Shown: positions 21,948 through 32,435 of the stretch, one piece after another
How the letters are laid out: every line of letters begins with the position of its first letter
Position numbering within the stretch: position 1 is the first letter of the stretch
DNA from: Acidiferrobacterales bacterium
Lineage (GTDB): Bacteria > Pseudomonadota > Gammaproteobacteria > Acidiferrobacterales > SZUA-150
Direction of reading: 5' to 3'
Length of the DNA stretch: 45,010 bases
Assembly: GCA_947258385.1 (NCBI GenBank)
Contig: CAMYII010000010.1
Coordinates: forward strand, 1-45,010
Made by a program: the position numbers and the translations under genes
The notes under the pieces: generated by a model
The model's input: the letters and a program-made list of their open reading frames with translations, nothing else
Told to the model about the DNA's origin: nothing
Databases searched by the model: none

Positions 21948-22320
21948 CTGCCGTACTACCTCACTACCTTAGAATTTTACGACCTTATTAGTTTAGGTCG
22001 AATATTAGGGCAAAAATCGAAGACTGGTGTCTCCACGCGTTGGCGGCGCGTATAATGCCCCATACGTCTGCGGGCGTAAAGCGTTTCCGCGGGGCGATGG
22101 CCGTCGTTGCGTGCCGCGTTTTGGGGTATTGCATCCTGAATGCACGGCGAAGATCCGCGCCATTGGCGCTCGCAGGGCGGTCGGTTTGCACAGGGCAGTG
22201 AGGTCGTCTGAGGCGCGCGGAGCTCGTACAGAAGGCCCATCCCCTGAGGGGCGGGAGCCAGCCGGCTTGCCAGAGGCTGTTTCTCGCAGGTGATTAAAGC
22301 AGTGAGGCTGGTTCGACGCA
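21948..22320. other. non-coding interval between infA and galE, with a strong -10 element
   Basis: No gene is supported. At 22051-22056 a consensus TATAAT is followed by a GC-rich discriminator (GCCCC). The best -35 at 17 bases (TGTCTC) is poor. About 260 bases then run to galE without a plausible ORF, so this is either a long leader or an unannotated RNA. I could not match it to 6S, SRP or tRNA. Confidence 0.4.
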
Positions 22321-23337
22321 ATGAATAACAAAACCGTCCTGGTCGTGGGAGGTGCGGGCTATATCGGCGCTCACATGGTGCGGGGGCTGTTAGATGCGGG
22401 TTATGACGTTGTCGTCCTGGACAATTTTTCCCGGGGTCACCGCGACTTGGTACCCGCCGTTCCGCTGGTCGAGGGAGACCTCGGTGATACCCTGCTGCTT
22501 AATGAGGTCTTTTCGCGTTACCCGGTCGACGCCGTCATGCATTTTGCCGCCTATTCGCTGGTCGCTGAATCGGTTGCCAGGCCGCTGGAGTATTACCGCA
22601 ATAATGTTTCCAGCACCATTGATCTGCTCGAGGCGATGAGCCGCCACCGGGTCAGGCGTTTCATTTTCTCTTCCAGCGCCGCGGTCTACGGCGAGCCGTC
22701 GGTCGCCGGGGCGATGCGCGAGGATCATCCGACATGCCCGACAAATCCGTATGGGGCCACCAAGCTGGCGGTGGAACGGCTGCTGGTCGACTGTGCCGCT
22801 GCCGGGATCCTGAGCTTTGTGTCGCTGCGCTATTTCAATGCCGCGGGTGCCGATGCCTCCGGCGAGCTTGGCGAACGGCATGATCCGGAGACCCACCTGA
22901 TCCCGCTGGCGCTGCAGGTGGCGCTCGGGATGCGTAAGCGCCTGCAAATATTCGGCACGGACTATCCCACGGCGGATGGGACCTGTCTCAGGGACTACGT
23001 TCACGTCACCGACCTGGTCCAGGCCCATCTTCTGGCGCTCGAATCATTGCTCGGCGGTGGCGATAACGCGGTCTACAACCTCGGCAACAGCAAAGGGTAT
23101 TCCGTACGCGAGGTCATCGAGGTGGCGCAGCACGTTTCGGGGCGAACGATCCCCACCACACCGGCGGAACGCCGGGCGGGTGACCCGGCGGTGTTGATCG
23201 CCGAATCGGAAAAAATTCGTCAGGAGTTGGGCTGGCGGCCGCGCTATGAGGACCTGAAAACCATCATCGAGACCGCCTGGTTGTGGCATCAACGCGAGGC
23301 GGGGCGCGAGGGCGCCGCCGCCGGGCCGCCGGTATGA
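22321..23337 (+). CDS. galE: UDP-glucose 4-epimerase GalE
   Basis: GalE interconverts UDP-glucose and UDP-galactose using bound NAD. The 338-residue extended short-chain dehydrogenase has the NAD motif GGAGYIGAHMV near residues 10-20, the serine motif SSSAAVYGEP, and the YxxxK pair in NPYGATK. The substrate segment SLRYFNAAGAD is typical of GalE. It is followed by a second epimerase 57 bases on, so the two probably share a transcript feeding surface polysaccharide synthesis. Confidence 0.9.
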   Translation: MNNKTVLVVGGAGYIGAHMVRGLLDAGYDVVVLDNFSRGHRDLVPAVPLVEGDLGDTLLLNEVFSRYPVDAVMHFAAYSLVAESVARPLEYYRNNVSSTIDLLEAMSRHRVRRFIFSSSAAVYGEPSVAGAMREDHPTCPTNPYGATKLAVERLLVDCAAAGILSFVSLRYFNAAGADASGELGERHDPETHLIPLALQVALGMRKRLQIFGTDYPTADGTCLRDYVHVTDLVQAHLLALESLLGGGDNAVYNLGNSKGYSVREVIEVAQHVSGRTIPTTPAERRAGDPAVLIAESEKIRQELGWRPRYEDLKTIIETAWLWHQREAGREGAAAGPPV

Positions 23338-23394
23338 TCACAGGCCTTGGCGGGTTGGGTGCGAGGACCTCACTTCGTTCATGAGGCGGCGTGC

Positions 23395-24309
23395 GTGTTA
23401 GCGTTGGTGACAGGCGGTGCGGGGTTTATCGGCTCCCATCTCGTGGATCGTCTTCTAGCAGACGGGCATGAGGTGCGTATCTTCGACGATTTTTCAACCG
23501 GTAAAATGGAACATCTCCCGCGTCATGAGAGACTGGCAGTGGTGCGCGGCAGTGTGGCGGATTACAAGGCCGTCGAGACGGTCATGGAGGACGTCGATTG
23601 GGTTTTTCATCACGCCGCGGTTGCCTCGGTGGTGAGGACAATCAACGATCCGGTAGGAAGTCAACGCACGAATTATCAGGGGACGTTAAATATACTGGAT
23701 GCGGGGCGCAGGAACGGCGTGCGTCGCATGGTCTTCGCCTCCTCGGCCGCGGTCTACGGTGACAGGCCGGAGCTCCCGAAAACCGAAGCGATGAAGCCAA
23801 GGCCGCTCTCGCCCTACGCCGTGGATAAACTGGCGTCTGAATACGCTTGCCAGGTATTTCGCCGGCTTTATGGATTAGAGACCGTTTGCTTGCGCTATTT
23901 CAATGTCTACGGGCCGAGGCAGGATCCTTCATCACCGTATTCAGGCGTCATTTCTGTTTTTGTTGATCGTCTGGTCCGCGGGCTGCAGCCGGTGATCTTC
24001 GGTGACGGGGCCCAGACGCGCGATTTCGTGTTCATTCAGGATGCTGTGCAAGCCAATATCGCAGCTGTCACGGTCGATGCGGCCGCTGGCGGGACGTTCA
24101 ATATCGGAACCGGCGAGCAGGTATCTCTGCTTGCCCTCTTGCGGACTTTGTGCCGGATCATGGATGTTCCGTTTTCACCGGAATACGCGCCGGCGAGACA
24201 AGGCGATATCAAGCATTCGCTGGCACAGATCAGCAAGGCCATGGACATATTGAATTGGGAACCGCGCATCGAGCTGGAGCAAGGATTACATCGCCTGCTG
24301 GCTCGCTAA
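23395..24309 (+). CDS. NAD-dependent sugar-nucleotide epimerase (WbpP/Gne-like)
   Basis: This extended short-chain dehydrogenase has [12 protein letters not shown] at the N-terminus, [10 protein letters not shown], and YxxxK in SPYAVDK. The segment [20 protein letters not shown] resembles UDP-N-acetylglucosamine 4-epimerases of the WbpP type more than GalE, but dTDP- or UDP-hexose substrates cannot be separated by eye. I chose GTG at 23395 (304 residues) because the fold begins at once and GAGG lies eight bases upstream; the open frame extends to 23347 with unlike sequence. Confidence 0.8.
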   Translation: MLALVTGGAGFIGSHLVDRLLADGHEVRIFDDFSTGKMEHLPRHERLAVVRGSVADYKAVETVMEDVDWVFHHAAVASVVRTINDPVGSQRTNYQGTLNILDAGRRNGVRRMVFASSAAVYGDRPELPKTEAMKPRPLSPYAVDKLASEYACQVFRRLYGLETVCLRYFNVYGPRQDPSSPYSGVISVFVDRLVRGLQPVIFGDGAQTRDFVFIQDAVQANIAAVTVDAAAGGTFNIGTGEQVSLLALLRTLCRIMDVPFSPEYAPARQGDIKHSLAQISKAMDILNWEPRIELEQGLHRLLAR

Positions 24310-24387
24310 GGCCCTGTTGCGCGCATGGCAAACCGGCGAGCGCCGCCCGCGTGCAATGGTCTTCACTGATGTTGCCAGGCCCGGGCC

Positions 24388-25101
24388 TTATTGCTCAAGC
24401 AGAATCCATCGCTGGTCGCGATAGACTTCCAGCGGGCGGTAATCGGCCTTGTAGTCCATCTTCTGGCAGTCCTTGATCCAGAATCCCAGGTACAGCCAGG
24501 CAAGGCCCAACCGTTTCGCCTCCGCGATCTCCCACAGGATGGCATAGACCCCCAGGCCGCGCCTGGATTGCTCCGGATCGTAAAAGGTATACACCGCGGA
24601 AAAGGCGTCGGTGAACCGGTCAACGACGGCCACGCATAGGAGCTTCCCATCAAGGTGCATTTCGTAAAAGCAGGACCGCGTGTGCGCGCTGGTCAGAAAG
24701 TCGATGTATTTTTCCGGATCGGGATCGTCCATGCCGCCGCCCGGATGGCGTGCGGCTTGATAGCGTTGATACAGCTCGAAGTGATCGGACCGAAAAACCG
24801 GTTCGCACGGCTTGACAGTGAGGTCCTGATTCTTGCGCCAGACCCGCCTTTGCCCACGACTGGGTTTGAACGCGTGAACAGGAATGCGCACGGGCACGCA
24901 CGCCGTGCAGTGCTGGCAGTGAGGACGATAAACAAAGTCGCCGCTGCGTCTGAACCCGATGTTAATCAATGCCTCGTAAACGCTGTCCTGCGCCGGGTGC
25001 CGGGGGTCGGCGAACAGCATGGTGGCCCGGCGTTCCGGGAAATAGGCGCAGGCATGCGGCACGGTGAGATAGAGTGCAGGTTGTTGTTGTCTGGCGGTCA
25101 T
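24388..25101 (-). CDS. bpt: leucyl-tRNA--protein transferase Bpt (aspartate/glutamate specific)
   Basis: Bpt adds leucine from Leu-tRNA to proteins starting with Asp or Glu, making them ClpS/ClpAP substrates. The 237-residue protein has the conserved N-terminal cysteine region (HACAYFPERRATMLF, Cys18) and the cluster CQHCTACVPVRI. The C-terminal GNAT-like half has SAVYTFYDPEQSRRGLGVYA. It begins four bases after the aat stop, so both are surely cotranslated. The family is also annotated as ate; specificity for Leu is inferred from the bacterial family. Confidence 0.92.
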   Translation of the reverse strand: MTARQQQPALYLTVPHACAYFPERRATMLFADPRHPAQDSVYEALINIGFRRSGDFVYRPHCQHCTACVPVRIPVHAFKPSRGQRRVWRKNQDLTVKPCEPVFRSDHFELYQRYQAARHPGGGMDDPDPEKYIDFLTSAHTRSCFYEMHLDGKLLCVAVVDRFTDAFSAVYTFYDPEQSRRGLGVYAILWEIAEAKRLGLAWLYLGFWIKDCQKMDYKADYRPLEVYRDQRWILLEQ

Positions 25102-25105
25102 GGTG

Positions 25106-25840
25106 CTAGCGCCTTTGCCACCCGGATGGCGGGATCACATCCAGCGTGGGATCGAGGCCCCAGGGGTCTGTGTGATCCGGCTGCCGCAAGGCCTCATCGA
25201 GCAGTCTCATGAACGACTTCCGGCGGATTTCCTCGGCGCCCAAGGTAAAGAGGTGGGCCGAGGACACCTGGCAATCGATGAGCCTAAAGTCCCAGCGCCG
25301 TAATTGGATGATGAGATGCACAAAGGCCACCTTGGACGCGTCGGTCTCCAGGGTGAACATGGATTCTCCGAAGAATGCGCCGCCCATGGCCACGCCGTAC
25401 AGCCCGCCGACGAGCCTGCCATCGTGCCAGGCCTCCGCCGAGTGGGCATGACCCATTTCATGCAGTCGGCAGTAGGCGGCAATCATTTCCGGCGTGATCC
25501 AGGTGCCCTCGGCGGCGGGTTCTGCGCCGCGCGGACGGGAACAACCCTCGATCACTTCCCTGAAATGGGTATCCAGGGTGATCTCGAATTTGCGTTTGCG
25601 CAGCGTCTTTTCCAGGCTCCGTGAGACCTTGAGTCTGTCGGGGAACAGCACGGCGCGGGGGTCCGGTGACCACCAAAGAATGGGCTGACCCGGGTTGTAC
25701 CAGGGAAAAATCCCGTGACGGTAGGCCTCCAGCAGGCGTTCGCAGCGCAGGTCGCCGCCAATGGCGAGCAGGCCTTCCGGCGACGCCAGATCGACCGGCG
25801 GGAAGCGCAGGTCCGGGGAATTGAGTGGCAACACAAACAT
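25106..25840 (-). CDS. aat: leucyl/phenylalanyl-tRNA--protein transferase Aat
   Basis: Aat adds Leu or Phe to proteins starting with Lys or Arg, producing N-degrons for ClpS. The 244-residue protein has the family opening FPPVDLASPEGLLAIGGDL, the segment YRHGIFPWYNPGQPILWWSP, and GGLYGVAMGGAFFGESMF. It lies between the FemAB-like gene (42 bases upstream) and bpt (4 bases downstream). Confidence 0.96.
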   Translation of the reverse strand: MFVLPLNSPDLRFPPVDLASPEGLLAIGGDLRCERLLEAYRHGIFPWYNPGQPILWWSPDPRAVLFPDRLKVSRSLEKTLRKRKFEITLDTHFREVIEGCSRPRGAEPAAEGTWITPEMIAAYCRLHEMGHAHSAEAWHDGRLVGGLYGVAMGGAFFGESMFTLETDASKVAFVHLIIQLRRWDFRLIDCQVSSAHLFTLGAEEIRRKSFMRLLDEALRQPDHTDPWGLDPTLDVIPPSGWQRR

Positions 25841-25882
25841 AGGCTTATCAGGCCTGCAGGCCAGTCTGACGCATGCGTTGGC

Positions 25883-27049
25883 TTAGGTACTGACTCCTGC
25901 GTTGCTGCCCCGCCGGTACGGCGAGTGCCCGTGGAGCTCGTCCAAATAGAATTCCACGCCGTTCCTTTCGCGCTCCAGAAATTGCGAGACCGCGTGGCTG
26001 AATTCGGGCCGGCTCAACCAGTGCGCCGAGAAGGTGGCTGTGGGCAGAAATCCGCGGCTCAGTTTGTGTTCGCCCTGGGCCCCCGCTTCAAAGCGCCGCA
26101 GCCCCGATTTTATGCAATATTCGATCGCCTGATAATAGCAGGTCTCAAAGTGCAGGCTGTGGTAGGCCTGCACGCTGCCCCAGTAACGCCCGTACAGGCT
26201 GTCCTCGCTGCGAAGATAGAGCGCGCCGGCGACTGTTTGCTTGCCCGCTTGCGCCAGAATGAGAACGGTGCTCTCCGGCATGCGCGCGCCCAAGGTATGG
26301 AAAAATTCGCGGCTCAGATACGGGATCGCGCCGTGCTCATCGACGGTGGAACGGTAGAACTGGTAAAAGCGGTCCCAGTGTGCGGGCGCGAGGGCGTCGC
26401 CAGTCAGCACGGTCATGCGGATGCCGGCCTCATGCACGTAACGGCGCTCGCGCCGGATCTTTTTGCGTTTCAGCGAGGACAGGCTGGCGAGAAAGTCGTC
26501 GAAATCGGCATACCCGCGATTTCGCCAATGGAACTGATAGCCGACGCGCCGCAGATGACCGTGCCGCTCCAGCAGCCCGGCATCCGCTTCCGGCGTGAAC
26601 AGCCAATGCAGCGAGGAGACCCGCTGTTCTCTGGCGAGCTCGAGCGCGCCGTCGATCAACAAGCGCGCGATCGACGCCCGGTCCTGGTCCGCCGCGATCA
26701 GCAGGCGCGGCCCGGTCACCGGCGTAAACGGTACACCCGCGACTAGTTTTGGATAGTAATTGAGACCGGCCTGAGCGTAGGCATTGGCCCAGGCCCAATC
26801 AAAGACGTATTCACCGTAGGAATGACTTTTCAGGTACAACGGCACGGCGCCGATGAGCCTCGGCTTGCCCCCCGAATCGGTGTAAACCGCAAGGTGCTGG
26901 GGATGCCAGCCCGTTTCCCGCGAGGTGCACCCGGTGCGCTCCAGGGTCGCGAGAAACTCGTGGCGCAGGAACGGGTTGCCGCCGGTCTGCAGCCGGTTCC
27001 AGTCGGCCGCCGGGATCCCGCTCAAAGTGTCGATGACGGCGAATCGCAT
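25883..27049 (-). CDS. FemAB-like/DUF482 protein (GNAT-type acyltransferase)
   Basis: The 388-residue protein belongs to the DUF482 or peptidogalycan-biosynthesis family, which has tandem GNAT folds like FemABX. FemABX proteins use aminoacyl-tRNA to build peptidoglycan cross-bridges; the substrate of DUF482 proteins is not known to me. Visible family segments are NPFLRHEFLATLER, FDWAWANAYAQAGLNYYPKL, SSLKRKKIRRERR and FEAGAQGEHKLSRGF. I chose ATG 27047-27049 (MRFAVIDTLSG) because the domain starts there; the extension to 27166 looks unrelated. It leads the femAB-like/aat/bpt run, which hints at a link to aminoacyl-tRNA-dependent transfer. Confidence 0.82.
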   Translation of the reverse strand: MRFAVIDTLSGIPAADWNRLQTGGNPFLRHEFLATLERTGCTSRETGWHPQHLAVYTDSGGKPRLIGAVPLYLKSHSYGEYVFDWAWANAYAQAGLNYYPKLVAGVPFTPVTGPRLLIAADQDRASIARLLIDGALELAREQRVSSLHWLFTPEADAGLLERHGHLRRVGYQFHWRNRGYADFDDFLASLSSLKRKKIRRERRYVHEAGIRMTVLTGDALAPAHWDRFYQFYRSTVDEHGAIPYLSREFFHTLGARMPESTVLILAQAGKQTVAGALYLRSEDSLYGRYWGSVQAYHSLHFETCYYQAIEYCIKSGLRRFEAGAQGEHKLSRGFLPTATFSAHWLSRPEFSHAVSQFLERERNGVEFYLDELHGHSPYRRGSNAGVST

Positions 27050-27337
27050 CGTTGCAGTGTAGCACCAACACGCAGTGTTATATGTCGCATAGACTGTGAG
27101 AAAATGGCCTTGTCGCGGACGGCCCATCACTGGGAATAGTTTTTGATTAATCGTAGCTGTTGTCACACAATACCGTTAAAAAAAATCGGGATAATGCGAT
27201 GACGTTTGGCGGGGGTAGGGCGGCCCTGCGTCAGGGTATGAAAGACACGCTGCGAAAGGATGGGAGCGTTTTCTGGGGCCGTTGCTTCAGCGGAATGGAA
27301 AAAGTGGTGGTGTGCGCGCAACAGGCTTAGGTAAATA

Positions 27338-28966
<1,629 letters not shown>

Positions 28967-29023
28967 GCGATTATCCGACACGCTCAAGCAAAAGCAGGCA
29001 CGTGACAGTTTGTTTTACAGTGA

Positions 29024-29383
<360 letters not shown>

Positions 29384-29421
29384 CTCGCAGCCCGTCTCGT
29401 TCGGACGATGACCGAAGTTGC

Positions 29422-30207
29422 TTAACCCTTGCTGTCAGCCACTTTGGCGAATTCCTTGAGGTAACGGCTTTTGGGGAAATTTTTCTTCAGTACCCGCAGC
29501 GAGTCGCGCATCAGCTGTTCCAGGCCCATCTTTTTGTAGGCCATCGCCTGGACCCCGAGCGCGTCTTCGACCGATGGGGTACGTTGAAAGTGCTCCAGCA
29601 CGTATTTGGACCGGTTGACAGCAGCCACGTAGGCCTCCCGCTCATAGTAAAAACGCGCCACTTTGATTTCGTGTTTGGCCATGGAGTCGACCAGATAAAG
29701 CAGGCGCCCCCCGGCATCCCGTGCATAGCGGCTGTTGGGGTAGCGCTCGAGCAGATCCTTGAAGGCCTTGTAGGCCTCTTTTGCCGCCCTTGGGTCGCGG
29801 TCGGAGAGGTCGCTGCCGGCCCCCATCCAGCGGCCGATGATGCTGCCGCGGTCGTTGAAGCGCACCAGACCCTTTAGATAGTAAGCGTAATCCGTGTTGG
29901 GATGGGTGGGGTGCAGCCGGATAAAGCGGTCGGCCGCCGAGACCGCCAGCTCCGGCTCCTCATTTTTGTAGTAGGCGTAGGCGATCTCGAGTTGTGCCTG
30001 CTCGGCATAACGGCCGTAAGGGTAGCGCGCCTCCAGCGTTTCGTAATGCTTGATCGCCGTCTCATAATTTCCGGTCGCCATGGCCTGTTTGGCCTCGCGG
30101 TAGAACTGCTCGGGCGTCCAGTTTTTCGTCGGATCGTATTCGGTCGAGGCGCAGGCGCCCGAAAGCAGTATGATAACGCCAACAATCAGATTCTTTTGTA
30201 GTCGCAT
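29422..30207 (-). CDS. bamD: outer membrane protein assembly factor BamD
   Basis: BamD is the essential lipoprotein of the BAM complex that inserts beta-barrel proteins. The 261-residue protein has a signal peptide with lipobox LSGAC (Cys19) and five TPR-like repeats (QFYREAKQAMATGNYETAIK, RYPYGRYAEQAQLEIAYAYY, FIRLHPTHPNTDYAYYLKGL). I chose ATG 30205-30207 because it gives a proper signal peptide; longer starts do not. It is divergent from rluD, a widely conserved arrangement. Confidence 0.95.
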   Translation of the reverse strand: MRLQKNLIVGVIILLSGACASTEYDPTKNWTPEQFYREAKQAMATGNYETAIKHYETLEARYPYGRYAEQAQLEIAYAYYKNEEPELAVSAADRFIRLHPTHPNTDYAYYLKGLVRFNDRGSIIGRWMGAGSDLSDRDPRAAKEAYKAFKDLLERYPNSRYARDAGGRLLYLVDSMAKHEIKVARFYYEREAYVAAVNRSKYVLEHFQRTPSVEDALGVQAMAYKKMGLEQLMRDSLRVLKKNFPKSRYLKEFAKVADSKG

Positions 30208-30272
30208 GGCCGGACAAGAATGTATCAATACTGTAAAGGATGCGCAGGCAGGGCCGCGCACCGCCAGTCGGG

Positions 30273-30301
30273 TAAACAGTGCTATCAGGCTATCGTACAA
30301 T
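30273..30301 (+). promoter_or_regulatory. predicted sigma-70 promoter of rluD
   Basis: TAAACA (30273-30278) and TACAAT (30296-30301) are separated by 17 bases and lie just upstream of the rluD start at 30319, giving a short leader. The -35 matches TTGACA at four of six positions. Confidence 0.45.
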
Positions 30302-30318
30302 CACTGTATACGGGCAAC

Positions 30319-31308
30319 ATGGGCAATCATACCGTAAAAATTGGAATCACCGAAGAACAGGCGAACATGCGCCTGGACCAGGCCCTGTCGGTCCTGTTGC
30401 GGGATCGCTCCCGTTCCCAGATCCAGGAGTGGATACGGGCGGGTCGCGTGCGCCTGGATGGCGCGCTGCCGCGCCAGCGCGACCGCGTCGCGGCCGGCCA
30501 GCACGTTGAAATCGAGATCCCCGAGCCCCCTGAAAACGACTGGAAAGCGCAATCCATTCCTCTGGATATCATCCATGAGGACGAGACACTGCTGGTGGTA
30601 AACAAACCCGCGGGCCTGGTCGTGCATCCCGGAGCGGGTAATATCGAGGGTACCCTGTTAAATGCCCTGCTTGCCCATGCGCCGCAATTGGGAGGACTGG
30701 CCCGCGCCGGCATCGTTCACCGGCTCGATAAGGACACCACCGGTCTGCTCGTGGTCGCCAAGACGGAGGGTGCGCGCCTGGACCTCATCGAGCAACTGCA
30801 ACGCCGCGGGCTGGCGCGGGAGTATCTGGCGATCGTCAATGGCGTGATGATCTCGGGCGGGACCGTCGAAGCGCCGCTGGGACGCCATCCCCGGGAGCGC
30901 ACGCGCATGGCGGTGACTGGACGCGGCAAGCCCGCGGTGACGCACTATCGCATAAAAGCCAAGTACCGCGCCCATACCCTGTTACAGGTGCACCTTGAAA
31001 CGGGCCGCACGCACCAGATTCGCGTGCACATGGCTCATATCCGGCATCCGATCCTGGGTGACTCGGTGTATGGGGGCCGGCTGCAGCTCCCCGCTGCCGC
31101 CACCGAGCGGTTCAAGGAGGCTCTGCGCGGGTTCAAGCGTCAGGCCTTGCATGCGCTCAAGCTCGGATTGATCCATCCGGTGACCGGTGAGGCGGTGCAA
31201 TGGGAAAGCCCGGTGCCCGAAGACCTACAGGCGCTGATACAGGCGCTGGAAGAAGACCGCGAGACCCATCGTGCATCGAGGTCAAGCGCGAGCGGGAAAC
31301 GGTATTAG
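30319..31308 (+). CDS. rluD: 23S rRNA pseudouridine synthase RluD
   Basis: RluD makes pseudouridines 1911, 1915 and 1917 in helix 69 of 23S rRNA. The 329-residue protein has an N-terminal S4 domain (MRLDQALSVLLRDRSRSQIQ) and the catalytic motif HRLDKDTTG with Asp139, the same number as in E. coli. The C-terminal basic tail is short. I chose ATG 30319 (MGNHTVKIG); the frame is open upstream to 30220 over the bamD promoter. In E. coli pgeF follows; it is not here. Confidence 0.95.
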   Translation: MGNHTVKIGITEEQANMRLDQALSVLLRDRSRSQIQEWIRAGRVRLDGALPRQRDRVAAGQHVEIEIPEPPENDWKAQSIPLDIIHEDETLLVVNKPAGLVVHPGAGNIEGTLLNALLAHAPQLGGLARAGIVHRLDKDTTGLLVVAKTEGARLDLIEQLQRRGLAREYLAIVNGVMISGGTVEAPLGRHPRERTRMAVTGRGKPAVTHYRIKAKYRAHTLLQVHLETGRTHQIRVHMAHIRHPILGDSVYGGRLQLPAAATERFKEALRGFKRQALHALKLGLIHPVTGEAVQWESPVPEDLQALIQALEEDRETHRASRSSASGKRY

Positions 31309-31506
31309 CAGGGTCGCTAGCGTCGAGCTGTAGGGATGCCATGTCCGAGACGCGGCGGGTGCATAAGGAGGCGGTATGCACTGCTGTCCCACTTACAGCG
31401 TATTTTCGCCTAGGATCGCTTAGTCCATAGAAGCAGAGACGCCTGAGGGTCGACGCCGACATGAAATCGGATAAATGTAGCTTGGGCCAAGGCGCGAGCG
31501 CGAGGG

Positions 31507-31590
31507 ACCCAACAAACCCGGCCAATTTTGGCAATGTTGGGTTATCGCCTGGACTAGGACTTCCAGTCCGTCGCGCTGCGCTAACCCAAC
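31507..31590. repeat. GTTGGGTTA/TAACCCAAC palindromic element with alternative pairings
   Basis: GTTGGGTTA at 31536-31544 pairs perfectly with TAACCCAAC at 31582-31590. The loop holds GGACT (31551-31555) and AGTCC (31564-31568), which pair with each other. ACCCAACA at 31507-31514 can instead pair with TGTTGGGT at 31535-31542, overlapping the first stem. The element ends 18 bases before the kinase start. The string ACTAGGACTTCC inside it also occurs in the 9.3-kb tandem repeat. Confidence 0.7.
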
Positions 31591-31607
31591 CTACGATGGA
31601 AAAATTT

Positions 31608-31985
31608 ATGTACAAAGGCAGACTACAGAGTATTGTCAACGCGTTACGCGGCATGGGGCTGCTGTTGCGCTCCCAACCGAACGCCAGGCTCCATCTCGCG
31701 GCCACAGTGACCGTGGGCATCTTCGGCGCGGCCTTCCGCGTGACGGGATCGGAGTGGGCCTTGATCGTGCTGGCGATCACCCTGGTCTGGGGCGCCGAGG
31801 GTCTGAACACGGCACTCGAAGTCCTTGCCGACGCGGTCGAGGCTGCCTACCATCCGATGATCGGCAAGGCCAAGGATGTTGCAGCGGGTGCGGTGCTCAT
31901 CACCGCCATCGGTGCTGCGGTGATCGGTTTATTGGTATTTGTCCCTTATGTGATGGCCGCGCTGGCAAGCGTCTGGATAGGGTAG
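31608..31985 (+). CDS. dgkA: diacylglycerol/undecaprenol kinase family protein
   Basis: DgkA-type proteins are small trimeric inner-membrane kinases that recycle diacylglycerol or undecaprenol. The 125-residue protein has three membrane segments and the family motif around AEGLNTALEVLADAV and IGKAKDVAAGAVL, with the catalytic and metal-binding Glu/Asn residues in place. The start is uncertain: ATG 31608 (MYKGRLQS) or ATG 31596 (MEKFMYKG); neither has a strong ribosome site. The frame upstream is only the palindromic element. Substrate (lipid versus undecaprenol) is not resolved. Confidence 0.85.
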   Translation: MYKGRLQSIVNALRGMGLLLRSQPNARLHLAATVTVGIFGAAFRVTGSEWALIVLAITLVWGAEGLNTALEVLADAVEAAYHPMIGKAKDVAAGAVLITAIGAAVIGLLVFVPYVMAALASVWIG

Positions 31986-31987
31986 CG

Positions 31988-32362
31988 ATGGCGATTAAAA
32001 CCTCGTTGCGGGATACTGCCCCATACGTGACCAAGGACGGCTCGCAGATCCGCGAGTTGATGCATCCACATGAACATGGAAACCGTCTGCAGAGTCTGGC
32101 GGAGGCAATGGTTCCGGTCGGTGAGGCGACCGCACTGCATCGGCATGGACACACCGAAGAGCTCTATCATATCACCGCGGGCCGTGGCCGGATGACGGTG
32201 GAACACGAACAGTTCGACGTGGCCGCGGGTGATACCGTTTGTATTCCGCCCGGTGTGCGCCACCGGATACAAAACATCGGCAATACGCCGCTGCATTTGC
32301 TGTGTTGCTGTTCGCCGCCGTATTCCCACGATGATACCGAGCTCAGTGACGGTGGTACCTGA
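31988..32362 (+). CDS. cupin-domain protein
   Basis: The 124-residue protein is a single cupin with the metal-binding motif HRHGHTEELYHITAGRGRM (two His and a Glu) and a second motif PPGVRHRIQN. Such proteins can be isomerases, dioxygenases or small-molecule sensors; nothing here separates them. It starts two bases after the dgkA stop and is likely in that operon. Confidence 0.85.
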   Translation: MAIKTSLRDTAPYVTKDGSQIRELMHPHEHGNRLQSLAEAMVPVGEATALHRHGHTEELYHITAGRGRMTVEHEQFDVAAGDTVCIPPGVRHRIQNIGNTPLHLLCCCSPPYSHDDTELSDGGT

Positions 32363-32435
32363 TGCAATCGCTTGGCGTATTGTGTAGAACCCTCATACGG
32401 CCGATGACCGTGCCAGTCTCTGGCTGGGCAGGCAA

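Noticed and set aside
21948-22050. tRNA gene expected next to infA, as in E. coli
   Set aside because: No cloverleaf or T-loop sequence could be found in this interval.
22027-22293. 88-aa open frame upstream of galE
   Set aside because: It overlaps the TATAAT element, lacks a ribosome site and has Arg/Gly/Pro-rich non-protein-like content.
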